From Methanosphaera stadtmanae (GTDB lineage: Archaea > Methanobacteriota > Methanobacteria > Methanobacteriales > Methanobacteriaceae), in assembly GCA_015062805.1 (NCBI GenBank), contig SUTQ01000006.1, forward strand, positions 40,631 to 104,630: a stretch of 64,000 nucleotides of DNA. The letters run 5' to 3'. Below, piece after piece: positions 10,309 through 19,515 of this stretch; the stretch's first letter is position 1; each line of letters opens with the position of its first letter. The translations under genes and the position numbers were made by a program. The notes beneath the pieces were generated by a model. That model was not told where the DNA came from. It saw only the letters and a list, made by a program, of their open reading frames with translations, and did no database searches.

Positions 10309-12465
10309 ATGAACTACAACTACAAAAAAAGATATAATAATGATTTTAAATTAATCTCCACTAAAGATTGTAAAACTCATTCTACAACAAATATACTCAA
10401 AGAATCATACCAATACATATTTAAATCAATGCAAAATGAGAATTATAAAATTGAATATGATGATTTTGAAATTATACAAGAAATATTGGATAATGAGAAA
10501 GTAGTAGGTATAATATCATTTATAAATTTAGAATCATTCAACCATACTTTATGTATTAATGAAGTTTATATTCTTCCAGAACATAGAAAGAAAGGATTGT
10601 TTTATCAAACATTATTAAATCTACTTTCACAACCAAATCTTAATATCACAATAAGAAATCCCAATAAAACAATAATTGATTTACTGGTAAAATATGAATT
10701 TGCTAAAAAATTAGATAACAATTTAGTTATCAGTATATTAGATTTCTATGTAAATTTTGCAAATAGGTATATAAATAAAAACATTGAGGAGTATTATAAC
10801 TATTTTGAAAAAGAAAATCAAAAAGAGTTAATCAAATCTAATTTCTATGATTTAAACATTAATTCATGCATATTTTTTGATATGGACAATATACTCGAAT
10901 TTAACGAAAATCCTCCTTATATCGAAAAAGCTAGAAGAACGGATTCCAGTGTAGATGATTACTATTTAAAATTAAAAAATGTTGATACAACTTACCTTGA
11001 AGTATTATTTCAAAGGTTTCTGAATATTGACAATGAAATACATAATTTATCTATTCAAACAGAAAAGAAAATAGATAAAAATTTAAATGTAAATGATATA
11101 TTGGGAAGTGAAGAAATCTTAACACCTTTTTTCATAGAAACATTACATCAATACGATTTAACGAGAGAAGATGGTTTTTATATTAGACAACACATCATAA
11201 ATGCATTAAAAGATAATGAAATCATTCCCAAATCAATTATTTTAAGAACCATGTATCTAATTAAACATTTTTACCAGAAAGATATTCGAGTTAATAAATC
11301 CATTGAATTAGGAAACGATATTGAAGAAGAATGCCCATACTGTTCAACAATAAATAATAACTTTTTAGATGTTTGTGCAGAATGTGGTTATAATATTCAA
11401 CGCAATAATCATTTTGAAGATAACTTACCCCAGATTATAGGAAAAAACTTCATATCTAATTATTTAAAATCAGAATGTATATTAAAAGAAGAAATTGATA
11501 TTACACAAAACAAACTAAACGATATTTTTTTAGAAGAAATAAATTACATAGAGTATAATAAAAAAGAAGTTTATGAAAGTCAATGCAAGATTGCAACATA
11601 CCAATTACTAAATGATATTAAAGAGTTTGTTTATTTTGATGTAATTGACTATGACACTTTAAACAAGATTAGACAAGGCAGTACATATAATTATGCAAAG
11701 CAACATAAACTAATTAAATCACAGAATAACTACCAGTTATATTATGAAGTTATGGAAATCTTTTTTTCTGATGAGGAATTAAGAGACATATTAAATAAGA
11801 ACAATTTAAATACTAATGGCCAACGAGAAGATTTAATTATGAGAATTGAATCTGAATTATCCCCAATAGATATATTTGGTAAAAAATATACTTTGACAAA
11901 AAAAGGTTTTAAATTTCTAGAAGAACATAAAAGATATGAATATTATACTGAAAACTTAAGTGATTTTAATTTTTATGAAGTTGCTAATTTTAAAAAACAA
12001 TACACAGGAGACATTAAAGAATTTTATAATTCATTTATTGAATTTATGGAAAAAATCTCAATAGAAAACAATAATTATTATAAATATCATGATGTTATTC
12101 ATCATAAATTAGAAAAATCTAAACGAGATGATTTAAACTATATATTATTGTTTACTAAATTATTCATCATAGAGATAAATAATTGGTTAAAAAATACAGA
12201 ACACAAAAAAGGAACTAAACCTATATCATTAGATATCACAGCCAAATATCCCCATATAAAAGATTTGTTCATAAATAAGGATATCATCAATATATTTAAT
12301 GATGCAAATAGTTCAATTCAAATAGAATATTTAAAAGACAAAGAAGATATTTCCTTGTTTTATTTAATTAAATCTTTGGAATATGATGATATTGAAGATG
12401 TCAATCGTGAAATAGAACAAGATATTTATGAAGCAAGTTATTTAAAATATTTATTAAAAGAATAA
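10309..12465 (+). CDS. GNAT domain / zinc ribbon / SAP domain fusion protein
   Basis: 718 residues joining parts not usually seen together. Residues about 40-150 look like a GNAT acyltransferase (NEVYILPEHRKKGLFYQTLL carries the acetyl-CoA loop pattern). Residues 341-360 are a CPYC...CAEC zinc ribbon. Residues 488-520 match a SAP DNA-binding helix pair (DEELRDILNKNNLNTNGQRE, then DLIMRI). The rest is helical and unassigned. A chromatin- or DNA-directed acetyltransferase is a reasonable inference, but the acetyl-CoA site is degenerate (RKKGLF rather than RGKG), so activity is uncertain. GAGGT lies 15 bases before ATG. The next gene, an ADP-ribosylglycohydrolase, follows after 64 bp. Confidence 0.6.
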   Translation: MNYNYKKRYNNDFKLISTKDCKTHSTTNILKESYQYIFKSMQNENYKIEYDDFEIIQEILDNEKVVGIISFINLESFNHTLCINEVYILPEHRKKGLFYQTLLNLLSQPNLNITIRNPNKTIIDLLVKYEFAKKLDNNLVISILDFYVNFANRYINKNIEEYYNYFEKENQKELIKSNFYDLNINSCIFFDMDNILEFNENPPYIEKARRTDSSVDDYYLKLKNVDTTYLEVLFQRFLNIDNEIHNLSIQTEKKIDKNLNVNDILGSEEILTPFFIETLHQYDLTREDGFYIRQHIINALKDNEIIPKSIILRTMYLIKHFYQKDIRVNKSIELGNDIEEECPYCSTINNNFLDVCAECGYNIQRNNHFEDNLPQIIGKNFISNYLKSECILKEEIDITQNKLNDIFLEEINYIEYNKKEVYESQCKIATYQLLNDIKEFVYFDVIDYDTLNKIRQGSTYNYAKQHKLIKSQNNYQLYYEVMEIFFSDEELRDILNKNNLNTNGQREDLIMRIESELSPIDIFGKKYTLTKKGFKFLEEHKRYEYYTENLSDFNFYEVANFKKQYTGDIKEFYNSFIEFMEKISIENNNYYKYHDVIHHKLEKSKRDDLNYILLFTKLFIIEINNWLKNTEHKKGTKPISLDITAKYPHIKDLFINKDIINIFNDANSSIQIEYLKDKEDISLFYLIKSLEYDDIEDVNREIEQDIYEASYLKYLLKE

Positions 12466-12529
12466 TTTCTTTTAATTTTTTTTAATAGAATTTAATATTT
12501 AATAAAACAAAATATCATTAGTGATTTAA

Positions 12530-13318
12530 ATGAAAGGTATTGTTGGTGCAATATGTGGAGATATAATAGGTTCCACTAGAGAATTTAATTCTATAAAAAG
12601 TAAAAACTTCGATTTGATACCTAAACATTCAACATTTACTGATGACACAGTCTTAACATTATGTCTTGCATCATGGTTAATTAAAGATCAATCCTTTTCT
12701 AAAAAAGTATTAATTAATGAAATTAAATTGATATGTAGTAAATATAATAGAGCGGGTTATGGTCATAGATTTAAATCATGGATAAATTCTGATGAGACAC
12801 AACCTTATAATAGTTGGGGCAATGGTTCTGCAATGAGAGTAAGCCCCGTTGCATGGGTAGGAAATTCATTGAATGAAGTTGAAACACTAGCTAAAATTTC
12901 GGCCGAAGTTACACACAACCATCCTGAAGGAATAAAAGGAGCGGTTGCTATTGCAGGTTCTATATATCTGGCAAGAGAGGGAAAAGATAAGGATTATATC
13001 AAAAAATATGTTGAAACGAATTTTAAATATAATTTATCACGTAAATTAGATGAAATTCGCCCAGAGTATTCATTTGAAGTATCTTGTCAAAAATCAGTTC
13101 CTGAATCTATTATATGTTTTTTAGAGTCTAATGATTATGAAGATACCATTAGAAATGCTATTAGTCTTGGTGGAGATGCAGATACTCAGTCAGCAATAAG
13201 TGGCAGTATTGCTTCTGCTTATTATGATGTTCCGGAAGTGATTTTTTCTAATTGTTTAGATAAATTAGACAAACCTCTTTTAAATATATTCAACGAATTT
13301 AATGAAAAATATTTATAA
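12530..13318 (+). CDS. ADP-ribosylglycohydrolase family protein
   Basis: 262 residues. The family removes ADP-ribose from proteins, or from DNA or RNA ends, using two magnesium ions. Visible signatures are the N-terminal GAICGDIIGS, the metal-binding FTDDT at about residues 37-41, GNGSAMRVSPV in the active-site region, and SLGGDADTQSAI near the C-terminus with the second metal ligands. The length is normal for the DraG-like branch. No ADP-ribosyltransferase lies beside it. AGTGAT precedes ATG 12530. The gene to its left is the GNAT/SAP fusion, possibly in the same transcript. Confidence 0.88.
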   Translation: MKGIVGAICGDIIGSTREFNSIKSKNFDLIPKHSTFTDDTVLTLCLASWLIKDQSFSKKVLINEIKLICSKYNRAGYGHRFKSWINSDETQPYNSWGNGSAMRVSPVAWVGNSLNEVETLAKISAEVTHNHPEGIKGAVAIAGSIYLAREGKDKDYIKKYVETNFKYNLSRKLDEIRPEYSFEVSCQKSVPESIICFLESNDYEDTIRNAISLGGDADTQSAISGSIASAYYDVPEVIFSNCLDKLDKPLLNIFNEFNEKYL

Positions 13319-13536
13319 TAATTAAATATTAATTTATAATAATTAATCATTAAGGATTTTTATTCAATTAATTTTTAATAATGATTACAGAATTTAAAAA
13401 ATAATGAATTATATTTAAAATTGTTTAAAAATAGATTAATTTTTACTAAAAATATCAGTAACACTTAATATATAGTTTTACAATATATTTAATTATATAT
13501 AAAAGCATATTTTTTTGATTATTAGAGGTGTAAAAT

Positions 13537-13800
13537 ATGAGTCCAGAACCATCATTTACCCAGGCATTACGAGAAGAAGGTTTCATTCAAGGTAGTGATG
13601 TTGAAAGTAAAGTTAACGAAACAAAAGATGAAGTAGTCACTCAAGTTGATGAAGAAGTAACAAAAGTAGAAGAAACTGTCAATGAAGAAGTTAAAACAAA
13701 AACTAATCAAGCAAAAAATATCGTTGATGATTCAGCTAAATCAACTTCAAATGACTCATTTATTGGAAAATTAGTTGAAACAATTAAAAATATTTTCTAG
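13537..13800 (+). CDS. Small charged coiled-coil/amphipathic protein
   Basis: 87 residues. Residues 20-70 show a Val/Glu/Lys heptad-like pattern (EEVTKVEETVNEEVKT) resembling apolipoprotein- or LEA-like amphipathic helices, and the last 15 residues (FIGKLVETIKNIF) form an amphipathic end. No family assigned; it may bind membranes or stabilise proteins (inference). GAGGTG precedes ATG 13537, and the upstream gap contains a clear TATA-like element. Confidence 0.6.
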   Translation: MSPEPSFTQALREEGFIQGSDVESKVNETKDEVVTQVDEEVTKVEETVNEEVKTKTNQAKNIVDDSAKSTSNDSFIGKLVETIKNIF

Positions 13801-14148
13801 AAATAAGTAGAATGCGTTTATTCAACTTGTTTTCCTATTTATTTACTTGTGAAACAATTATTTTTTTACAAATCTTTTTTTATATTTTAATTTAACACAA
13901 CAATACCTAAGATAACTAATTTTTCTATTCCTTGAATATTAATAAATCCATGATTTCATCATATTTCTGACTACAAAATCATTCTATATAAGTATTCAGT
14001 ATTTAGATAACATCTTTATAAGCATATGATATTTGAAAAATATAAAAACTTAATTTATAACTTTTATGAAAGAATTCTTAAATAATTAAGTATAATTAAT
14101 AATATACTAATAATAAAAATATCCTAATTTTTTTATCATGTGATTAAA
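13801..14148. other. A+T-rich gap, no gene seen
   Basis: 348 bp containing a T-rich tract after the previous stop and a promoter-like AAACTTAATTTATAAC near 14047. Nothing else stands out. Confidence 0.4.
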
Positions 14149-14493
14149 ATGGAAAATAACTTAGATAATTTAGAAATTACAGAAAATATTAAATTCATGA
14201 TTAAATACTGTGATACTTTTCTTGATTATTGTCATGAAGAAAACTTATCAATTGATGGAAATATTGCTGGTGAAATTGTTGATTCTATTAGTGAAATTGA
14301 AAATTATTTAGAAAATACTCAGGATAACATCAATCAAAAAGATTTAAAAAACATATATGATGAACTTAATAACATATATGAAGGACTAGTTGATTTAAAT
14401 GATATTAAATTATTCAATAACATACATATTGTTTATTCAATTTTATTAAGACAAACGAAAGAAATTTTAGAAAAGAATGATTTATATGAATGA
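14149..14493 (+). CDS. Small acidic hypothetical protein, upstream of trmO
   Basis: 114 residues, predicted all-helical and strongly acidic. No family recognised. GTGAT at 14140-14144 sits four bases before ATG 14149. The GTG at 14140 is in frame but is the ribosome site itself. The end overlaps the start of the TrmO gene by eight bases, so the two are translationally coupled. Confidence 0.6.
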   Translation: MENNLDNLEITENIKFMIKYCDTFLDYCHEENLSIDGNIAGEIVDSISEIENYLENTQDNINQKDLKNIYDELNNIYEGLVDLNDIKLFNNIHIVYSILLRQTKEILEKNDLYE

Positions 14494-14878
14494 TATAAGT
14501 TTTACCCAAATTGGATACATCAAAAGCCCTTTTAAAAGAATAGAAGATGTACCAAAAGCTGTAACTGATGCTATGAAATATGAAGGACAATTAGTTATTG
14601 ATGAAAAATACCTGGAAAGTATGGCAGATATGAAAGAAAACGAGGAATACTTACTTATTTTTTATTTCCACAAATGTAAAGAATATGAACAAACTGTACC
14701 ATTAAAAGGAGTTGGACCTTTAACTGCATTATTTTCTACACGTGCTCCTTGCAGACCAAATCCTATAGGTGTTTCAAACATAATTATCAAAGAAATAAAT
14801 AATAATGTAATTATTTTTAATGGTGTGGATATGTTAGATAATACTCCTATCTTAGATATTAAAAAAGTATTTAAATGA
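14486..14878 (+). CDS. trmO: tRNA (N6-threonylcarbamoyladenosine) methyltransferase TrmO-like
   Basis: 130-residue protein of the TrmO/YaeB (UPF0066) family, which uses S-adenosylmethionine to methylate t6A at position 37 of threonine tRNA. Family marks are the N-terminal IGYIKSPF, the SAM-binding STRAPCRPNPIGVS, and the closing DNTPILDIKKVF, where most members have DGTPLLDIKPY. The archaeal short form lacks the C-terminal extension of the E. coli enzyme. ATG 14486 is chosen because an ATGAT ribosome-like site precedes it; ATG 14477 would add three residues. Confidence 0.85.
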   Translation: MNDISFTQIGYIKSPFKRIEDVPKAVTDAMKYEGQLVIDEKYLESMADMKENEEYLLIFYFHKCKEYEQTVPLKGVGPLTALFSTRAPCRPNPIGVSNIIIKEINNNVIIFNGVDMLDNTPILDIKKVFK

Positions 14879-14988
14879 TTATCTAAAACTAATAGTTTCT
14901 AAAAATTAAAAAGTTTAATTAATAGATTATTGAATAAAACTAAATAAAAAACTCGTTTCTAATAAATAATAATTAAATAGGTGTTAAA

Positions 14989-15201
14989 ATGTTAATTAAA
15001 TGTGATATATGTGGACATGAATTTGATCATACTGAAGCAGAAACATGTGATTGTGGATACGATCCTGCATCTGCAAACTTGAAATGTCCAAATTGTATGA
15101 TGGATTTAATACTTCCTCCGGAACTAGAAGCTGAAAGAGAAAAAGAAATAGAAAAAAATTCGTTATATAGTAAATTAGAAAAGGAATTAAGTCAAAAATG
15201 A
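14989..15201 (+). CDS. Small zinc-ribbon protein
   Basis: 70 residues with three cysteine pairs: CDIC, CDC and CPNC. These suit a zinc ribbon or zinc knuckle. The C-terminal 30 residues are a charged helix. It sits 35 bp before comB on the same strand. Similar small proteins occur near comB or metal genes in methanogens as hypothetical proteins; no function is assigned. Confidence 0.6.
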   Translation: MLIKCDICGHEFDHTEAETCDCGYDPASANLKCPNCMMDLILPPELEAEREKEIEKNSLYSKLEKELSQK

Positions 15202-15236
15202 TAATATTTATACTTTAACTTTTTTTAGGAGATTAT

Positions 15237-15944
15237 ATGAAAATTAAAACTTCATTATTTAACTCAACAACTGACGATTTGACAATAGTTATCGATTTAC
15301 TGAGGGCCAGTACTACTATAATTGTTGCATTGAATAATTTCAACAAAGTTATTCCTGTCAATAATAATGAAAAGGCATTTAAAATAAAAAAAATGTATCC
15401 TAACGCAATACTGGCTGGTGAAAAAGATTTAAAAACTATTGAAGGATATGATATTACTAATTCACCGGAAAAAATTCAGGAATATTCTGGAGATACTTTT
15501 GTAATTAACACAACAAATGGTACTAAAGTGCTAGAAAATATAAAAAAAAGAAATGATAATATCAAGGTACTTATAGGTGCAAGTTTAAATGCAAAAGCAT
15601 TAGCTATAAAAGCACTAGAAATTGCTGATAATGAAATTGAATTAATAATGGCTGGTCGTCACCAAACTTTCAACATCGAAGATTGTGTTGGAGCTGGATT
15701 GATAATAAATGAAATAGTAAATGTTGCCCATGAAAAAAATATTGAATTAGAAATGGACGAATCATCTTTGGCAGCAATGATTTTAGCTGAAGATGAAAAT
15801 CGGGCAAAAGATCTTATTGATAATAGTATGGCTTCTAAAAGATTAAGAAAATTAGGATTAAATGATGATATTGAAATCTGTAAAGAATTAAATACAAGGA
15901 ATATAGTTGGATTATATGAAAATAATGAAATAATAAAAATATAA
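15237..15944 (+). CDS. comB: 2-phosphosulfolactate phosphatase
   Basis: Second step of coenzyme M biosynthesis: removes phosphate from 2-phosphosulfolactate, using magnesium. The 235-residue length fits. Signatures are VIDLLRASTTIIVALNN at residues 18-34 (binding of metal and phosphate), the acidic turn in GEKDLKTIEGYD, NTTNGTKVLE, and IGASLNAKALA. Coenzyme M is the methyl carrier of methanogenesis, so this is among the best evidence that the organism is a methanogen. GGAGAT precedes ATG. Possibly co-transcribed with the zinc-ribbon gene upstream. Confidence 0.92.
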   Translation: MKIKTSLFNSTTDDLTIVIDLLRASTTIIVALNNFNKVIPVNNNEKAFKIKKMYPNAILAGEKDLKTIEGYDITNSPEKIQEYSGDTFVINTTNGTKVLENIKKRNDNIKVLIGASLNAKALAIKALEIADNEIELIMAGRHQTFNIEDCVGAGLIINEIVNVAHEKNIELEMDESSLAAMILAEDENRAKDLIDNSMASKRLRKLGLNDDIEICKELNTRNIVGLYENNEIIKI

Positions 15945-16077
15945 TCATTAACTATTCTTTTTTTTAGCAATTAAATACTATAAAAATATTATTATTAATA
16001 ACTTTAATTAAATTAAAATTTTAGCTTCATTTAAATAATAATACTATTTATACAAGTTTTTACAAACATTTAATTAA

Positions 16078-16225
16078 TTCTCAGGGCGAGGTGTAATTCC
16101 TCACCGGTGGTAAAATTATAAGTCCACGAGCTTGAAAAAGTTGATTTGGTGAAAATCCAAAACCGACGGTAAAGTCCGGAAGAGAGAGAATATTTAATTA
16201 TATCAATCTTATTTTTATAGCCCTG
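16078..16225 (+). promoter_or_regulatory. FMN riboswitch (RFN element) with expression platform
   Basis: The conserved RFN core is readable: AGGGCGAGGTG, CCTCACCGGTGGTA, AGTCCACGAGC, GATTTGGTGAAAATCC and ACCGACGGTAAAGTCCGG. The outer P1 stem can form between TTCTC at 16078-16082 and GAGAA at 16186-16190. Downstream GCCCTG at 16220-16225 is the exact complement of CAGGGC at 16082-16087 inside the aptamer, the alternative pairing used as a switch in bacterial ribB leaders. FMN binding should favour the aptamer and reduce ribB expression (established for the class; its action here is inferred). The ribosome site GAGGTAAT and ATG 16260 follow 22 bases later. Confidence 0.93.
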
Positions 16226-16259
16226 TTTCATTTATTAAATATACAAGAGGTAATAATAT

Positions 16260-16892
16260 ATGAATCATGAAGAAATGTTAACAGGAAATTACATTGAACG
16301 TGTCGAGACAGCAGTTGAAGCAATAAAGAATAAAAAAGGTGTAATAGTAACTGATGATGAATCCCGTGAAAATGAAGGAGATATGTTTTTTTCAGCTCAA
16401 CACGTTACAGAAGAACAAATGGCATTATTAATAAGAGAAGGTAGTGGAATAGTCTGTTTATGTATGACTGAAGATAAAGCAGATGAACTAGAATTACCAT
16501 TAATGGTTGAAAACAATACCAGTACCTATGGAACCGGTTTTACCATAACCATTGAAGCTGCAGAAGGTGTTACTACAGGAGTATCTGCTGCAGATAGAGT
16601 AACAACAGTTAGGGCAGCATCAAATGATGGTGCAAAACCTGAAGACTTAAATCATCCAGGACACGTATTCCCATTAAGAGCTAAAAATGGTGGAGTACTG
16701 GAAAGAGATGGTCATACAGAAGCAAATATTGAATTAATGAAACTGGCAGGACTTAAACCTATGGGAGTTTTATGTGAAATAACAAACCCTGATGGTACAA
16801 TGGCAAGAATGCCTGAAATCATTAAATTTTCAAAAGAACATGATATGCCTATCGTAACTATTAATGATATTATTCAGTATTTAACTGAATAA
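16260..16892 (+). CDS. ribB: 3,4-dihydroxy-2-butanone 4-phosphate synthase, bacterial type
   Basis: Converts ribulose 5-phosphate to dihydroxybutanone phosphate and formate for riboflavin synthesis. The 210 residues are a stand-alone RibB without the RibA domain. Active-site marks are [11 protein letters not shown], where the acidic loop binds magnesium, GHTEA, and [20 protein letters not shown]. From memory this last stretch and the [11 protein letters not shown] region are far closer to enterobacterial RibB than to the methanococcal enzyme, whose acidic loop reads differently. Together with the upstream FMN riboswitch this points to transfer from bacteria. Strong GAGGTAAT site before ATG 16260. 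Confidence 0.94.
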   Translation: MNHEEMLTGNYIERVETAVEAIKNKKGVIVTDDESRENEGDMFFSAQHVTEEQMALLIREGSGIVCLCMTEDKADELELPLMVENNTSTYGTGFTITIEAAEGVTTGVSAADRVTTVRAASNDGAKPEDLNHPGHVFPLRAKNGGVLERDGHTEANIELMKLAGLKPMGVLCEITNPDGTMARMPEIIKFSKEHDMPIVTINDIIQYLTE

Positions 16893-16943
16893 TTTACTAT
16901 TTTTCTTCAAAATTAAAAAAAATAGAATATTGGAGATAAAAAA

Positions 16944-17342
16944 ATGTTCTACGAATGCCTATCTGTAGGATTAGGAGGATTTATAGGTAGTGTTTTACGA
17001 TATCTCCTAGGATTTCTACCAATTAAAGAATCAACCACATTTCCTATAAATACATTTATCATTAATATATTGGGTGCAATATTAATATCCTTCATTGCAT
17101 TTTATATAACCAACAATAATTTATATAACATTAATCCGACAACCCTAAAAAACATTATCTTATTCCTAAAAGTAGGTGTCTGTGGCGGATTTACAACTTT
17201 TTCAACATTTGCCTTAGAAACCGGAGATTTAATTAGAAATGGCAATATTGAAATAGCATTTTTATATGTATTGTTGAGTGTTGTTGTTGGAGTAACTGTA
17301 ATATTTCTACCCGAACTATTATTCGATACTCAACCTATTTAA
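16944..17342 (+). CDS. crcB: Fluoride ion channel CrcB/Fluc
   Basis: 132-residue, four-helix membrane protein that exports fluoride as a dual-topology dimer. Signatures are GGFIGSVLRYLLG at residues 11-23, NTFIINILGA in helix 2, and GVCGGFTTFSTFALE in helix 3, with the phenylalanines that line the pore. GGAGAT precedes ATG. It lies 51 bp after ribB on the same strand, so it may be read through from the ribB promoter. The gap is too short to hold a separate fluoride riboswitch. Confidence 0.92.
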   Translation: MFYECLSVGLGGFIGSVLRYLLGFLPIKESTTFPINTFIINILGAILISFIAFYITNNNLYNINPTTLKNIILFLKVGVCGGFTTFSTFALETGDLIRNGNIEIAFLYVLLSVVVGVTVIFLPELLFDTQPI

Positions 17343-17343
17343 A

Positions 17344-18999
17344 TTATTTTAACGAATTTATAATCTCAAATTCTTCTAATTTTTCCATAAATACCTTTCT
17401 TTGATTATACTTATTTCTCAAAACTGAAATTAAATTATTGACTATTTTTGTACTATTTTTGTATGTCAGCATGATTTCAAGATAATTTATAATTAAAGTA
17501 TAACCTGAGATATTCTTTGAGGTCTTTGCTTCATTTAATACAATATCATTATAAAATTTCAAAATATCATCGTTATGCTTTTCTTCATAATATTCCCTAT
17601 ACTTTTCTAAAAGAGTTATTTGGCAATTGTTAATTATATTTAAATATAAACTATCATAATCTTCTTCTTCTACATAAATTTCATTTAAAAAATCAAATGA
17701 ATAATTTTCATTATAAAAATCAATTAAGGATTCTTTTTCAAGAACCCATTCATTTTCCATTAATTCTTTTAATTCTTTTATAAAATCCATATCCTTAATA
17801 TTAAAATTATAAATGATTGTTTTTAACTCATTGATAGCATCTTCTTTATTATTAATAGATTTATATAAAGAATAAAGTAAAATCGTATCCTCTAATGAAT
17901 AAGTTTCTCCATGGATACATTTATTTTGGTTTAAATAATCAATAGCTTTTTCAAAGTTTTTATTTTTTATTTCTGAATCGATTAAGATTCTCATGATTTC
18001 TTCCTGAGATTTATTATTTTCTAAGAAATTGTGTTGATCTGTTAAAGGATAATCAAGTAGTTTCATCAAATCATATTTTGCCAATAAAATATTTACAGAT
18101 ACTTCTTCATGTTCATTAATTACTTCATTAATAGTTTTATCCAATTGTTTTAGAAGGGATTTAGAATTGAATTTATCTAAACATATTTTAATTAAATATT
18201 TGGTGGTTTTTGAATTGTAATCATAGCGTATTTCATTAATCAAATAATTAAAAATTTCTTCATTTTCAATAGAATCTTGAACATCAATAATTTTTTCCAT
18301 ATAGTAATTACATTCTTTTAATATATCCTCTACTTCAATATATTGAGTTACGTCTACTTTCTGAGAAATATTTTCATAGATTATATACAATAATTGAACA
18401 ACATATGAATATTCTTTGTTTTTAAACAATAAACTTATTTTATCATTTAAAAAGCTTTCTAAGTATTTTTGAAATGGTGTTTCTTGGAAAAATCCATTTT
18501 CATTATATAATTCTATTACATCAATATTGAATATATTTTCTAGCATGTTTTCATAATTGTCAAAATCTTCTGGAGTAAATTCATTTTGAAATCTATTTAT
18601 AAATTCTTCCTTGAAATTATTATCATATTTAAACTTCTCATAGATAAATCTACGTAATTGAGTTTCATCAACAGTATCTATCAATTGTGTAAAAATAGAA
18701 TCGTCATCTTTATCAATGATATTAGAAACCGTGTTATTGTTTATTTCATCCATTTTATAAAGGGTTGCAACCATATGTTTACAATTAAAATCAGCATATG
18801 AATAAGGACAAGTACAATATAAAGAATCTATTTTATCATCTTGAAAATTAATTTTGACATCATATATCTTAGATCGGGAACCTTCCACTTTACTGGTTAT
18901 AGAATTCTCAGTTAAAATTACGTCATATACTCTGTTTTCAAGATAATATTTAAATCCCCTGTCTAATCTATCCTCATCAAACAAACTTTTCCAATTCAT
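17344..18999 (-). CDS. SWIM zinc-finger domain protein
   Basis: 551 residues. The SWIM finger is at about residues 57-71 (CTCPYSYADFNCKH), which binds zinc and in other proteins contacts DNA or proteins. The remaining 470 residues are acidic, helical and repeat-like, resembling TPR- or HEAT-type solenoids seen in bacterial SWIM proteins. There is no SNF2 helicase domain, although SWIM proteins often work with one. Converges on crcB with one base between stop codons. No clear ribosome site, so the start is less certain. Confidence 0.75.
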   Translation of the reverse strand: MNWKSLFDEDRLDRGFKYYLENRVYDVILTENSITSKVEGSRSKIYDVKINFQDDKIDSLYCTCPYSYADFNCKHMVATLYKMDEINNNTVSNIIDKDDDSIFTQLIDTVDETQLRRFIYEKFKYDNNFKEEFINRFQNEFTPEDFDNYENMLENIFNIDVIELYNENGFFQETPFQKYLESFLNDKISLLFKNKEYSYVVQLLYIIYENISQKVDVTQYIEVEDILKECNYYMEKIIDVQDSIENEEIFNYLINEIRYDYNSKTTKYLIKICLDKFNSKSLLKQLDKTINEVINEHEEVSVNILLAKYDLMKLLDYPLTDQHNFLENNKSQEEIMRILIDSEIKNKNFEKAIDYLNQNKCIHGETYSLEDTILLYSLYKSINNKEDAINELKTIIYNFNIKDMDFIKELKELMENEWVLEKESLIDFYNENYSFDFLNEIYVEEEDYDSLYLNIINNCQITLLEKYREYYEEKHNDDILKFYNDIVLNEAKTSKNISGYTLIINYLEIMLTYKNSTKIVNNLISVLRNKYNQRKVFMEKLEEFEIINSLK

Positions 19000-19065
19000 T
19001 TTTTAAGCCCCTTAATTAATAATATATTTATTAATCAATTTAGAAAAAAGTTTGTAAAAATATAA

Positions 19066-19515
19066 TTATTTGATTAATTTAATGGATATTATGCCCAATT
19101 TGTTTCTATACTTATCTTTTAGTCTGGGATGAAGTGTGAATTTAACTTCTTTATATTCTTCCATATTGTTAAATATTTTCTTAGGTAATGTAAATGAAGT
19201 AGTTGGTATCCTGTTGTTTTTATTATGATTTTTTCTTCGGGTAATTAATTTAGATTTTATGCTAATTATAGGTAAAGTAGGAGCTGTATCCGTTAGAATT
19301 ATCTCGTAATCTTCATTGTATTCTTTAACTAAATAAACATAATCCTCTTTAATTTCTAAAAATTCATATAATTCTTGTGGAAAACTTGTAAAATAACTAT
19401 AATATATCTTTTCTTGCCCATTTTTATTTTTAATTTTCCTTGAATCCTTATTTATCTTCAAAATCCAAGTAGTATATACAGTATTATCTTTATCATTAAT
19501 AATTAACTGAATCAT
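19066..19515 (-). CDS. Unknown protein, paralogue of the 29922-30365 gene
   Basis: 149 residues, basic. It aligns by eye with the 147-residue product of 29922-30365: KIKNKNGQEKIYYSY against KIKNKTGETKKYTSY, the following SFP segment, a FTLPKKIF / VTIPKSIM segment, and a similar ending. The second half (TLPKKI followed by an alternating beta pattern) is reminiscent of swapped-hairpin AbrB-type DNA-binding domains, possibly in two copies; this is inference only. AGGTGG precedes ATG. A 635-bp noncoding region lies upstream, as in the paralogue. Confidence 0.6.
   Translation of the reverse strand: MIQLIINDKDNTVYTTWILKINKDSRKIKNKNGQEKIYYSYFTSFPQELYEFLEIKEDYVYLVKEYNEDYEIILTDTAPTLPIISIKSKLITRRKNHNKNNRIPTTSFTLPKKIFNNMEEYKEVKFTLHPRLKDKYRNKLGIISIKLIK

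Noticed and set aside
16893-16943. Fluoride riboswitch before crcB
   Set aside because: The 51-bp gap is too short and lacks the conserved motifs.
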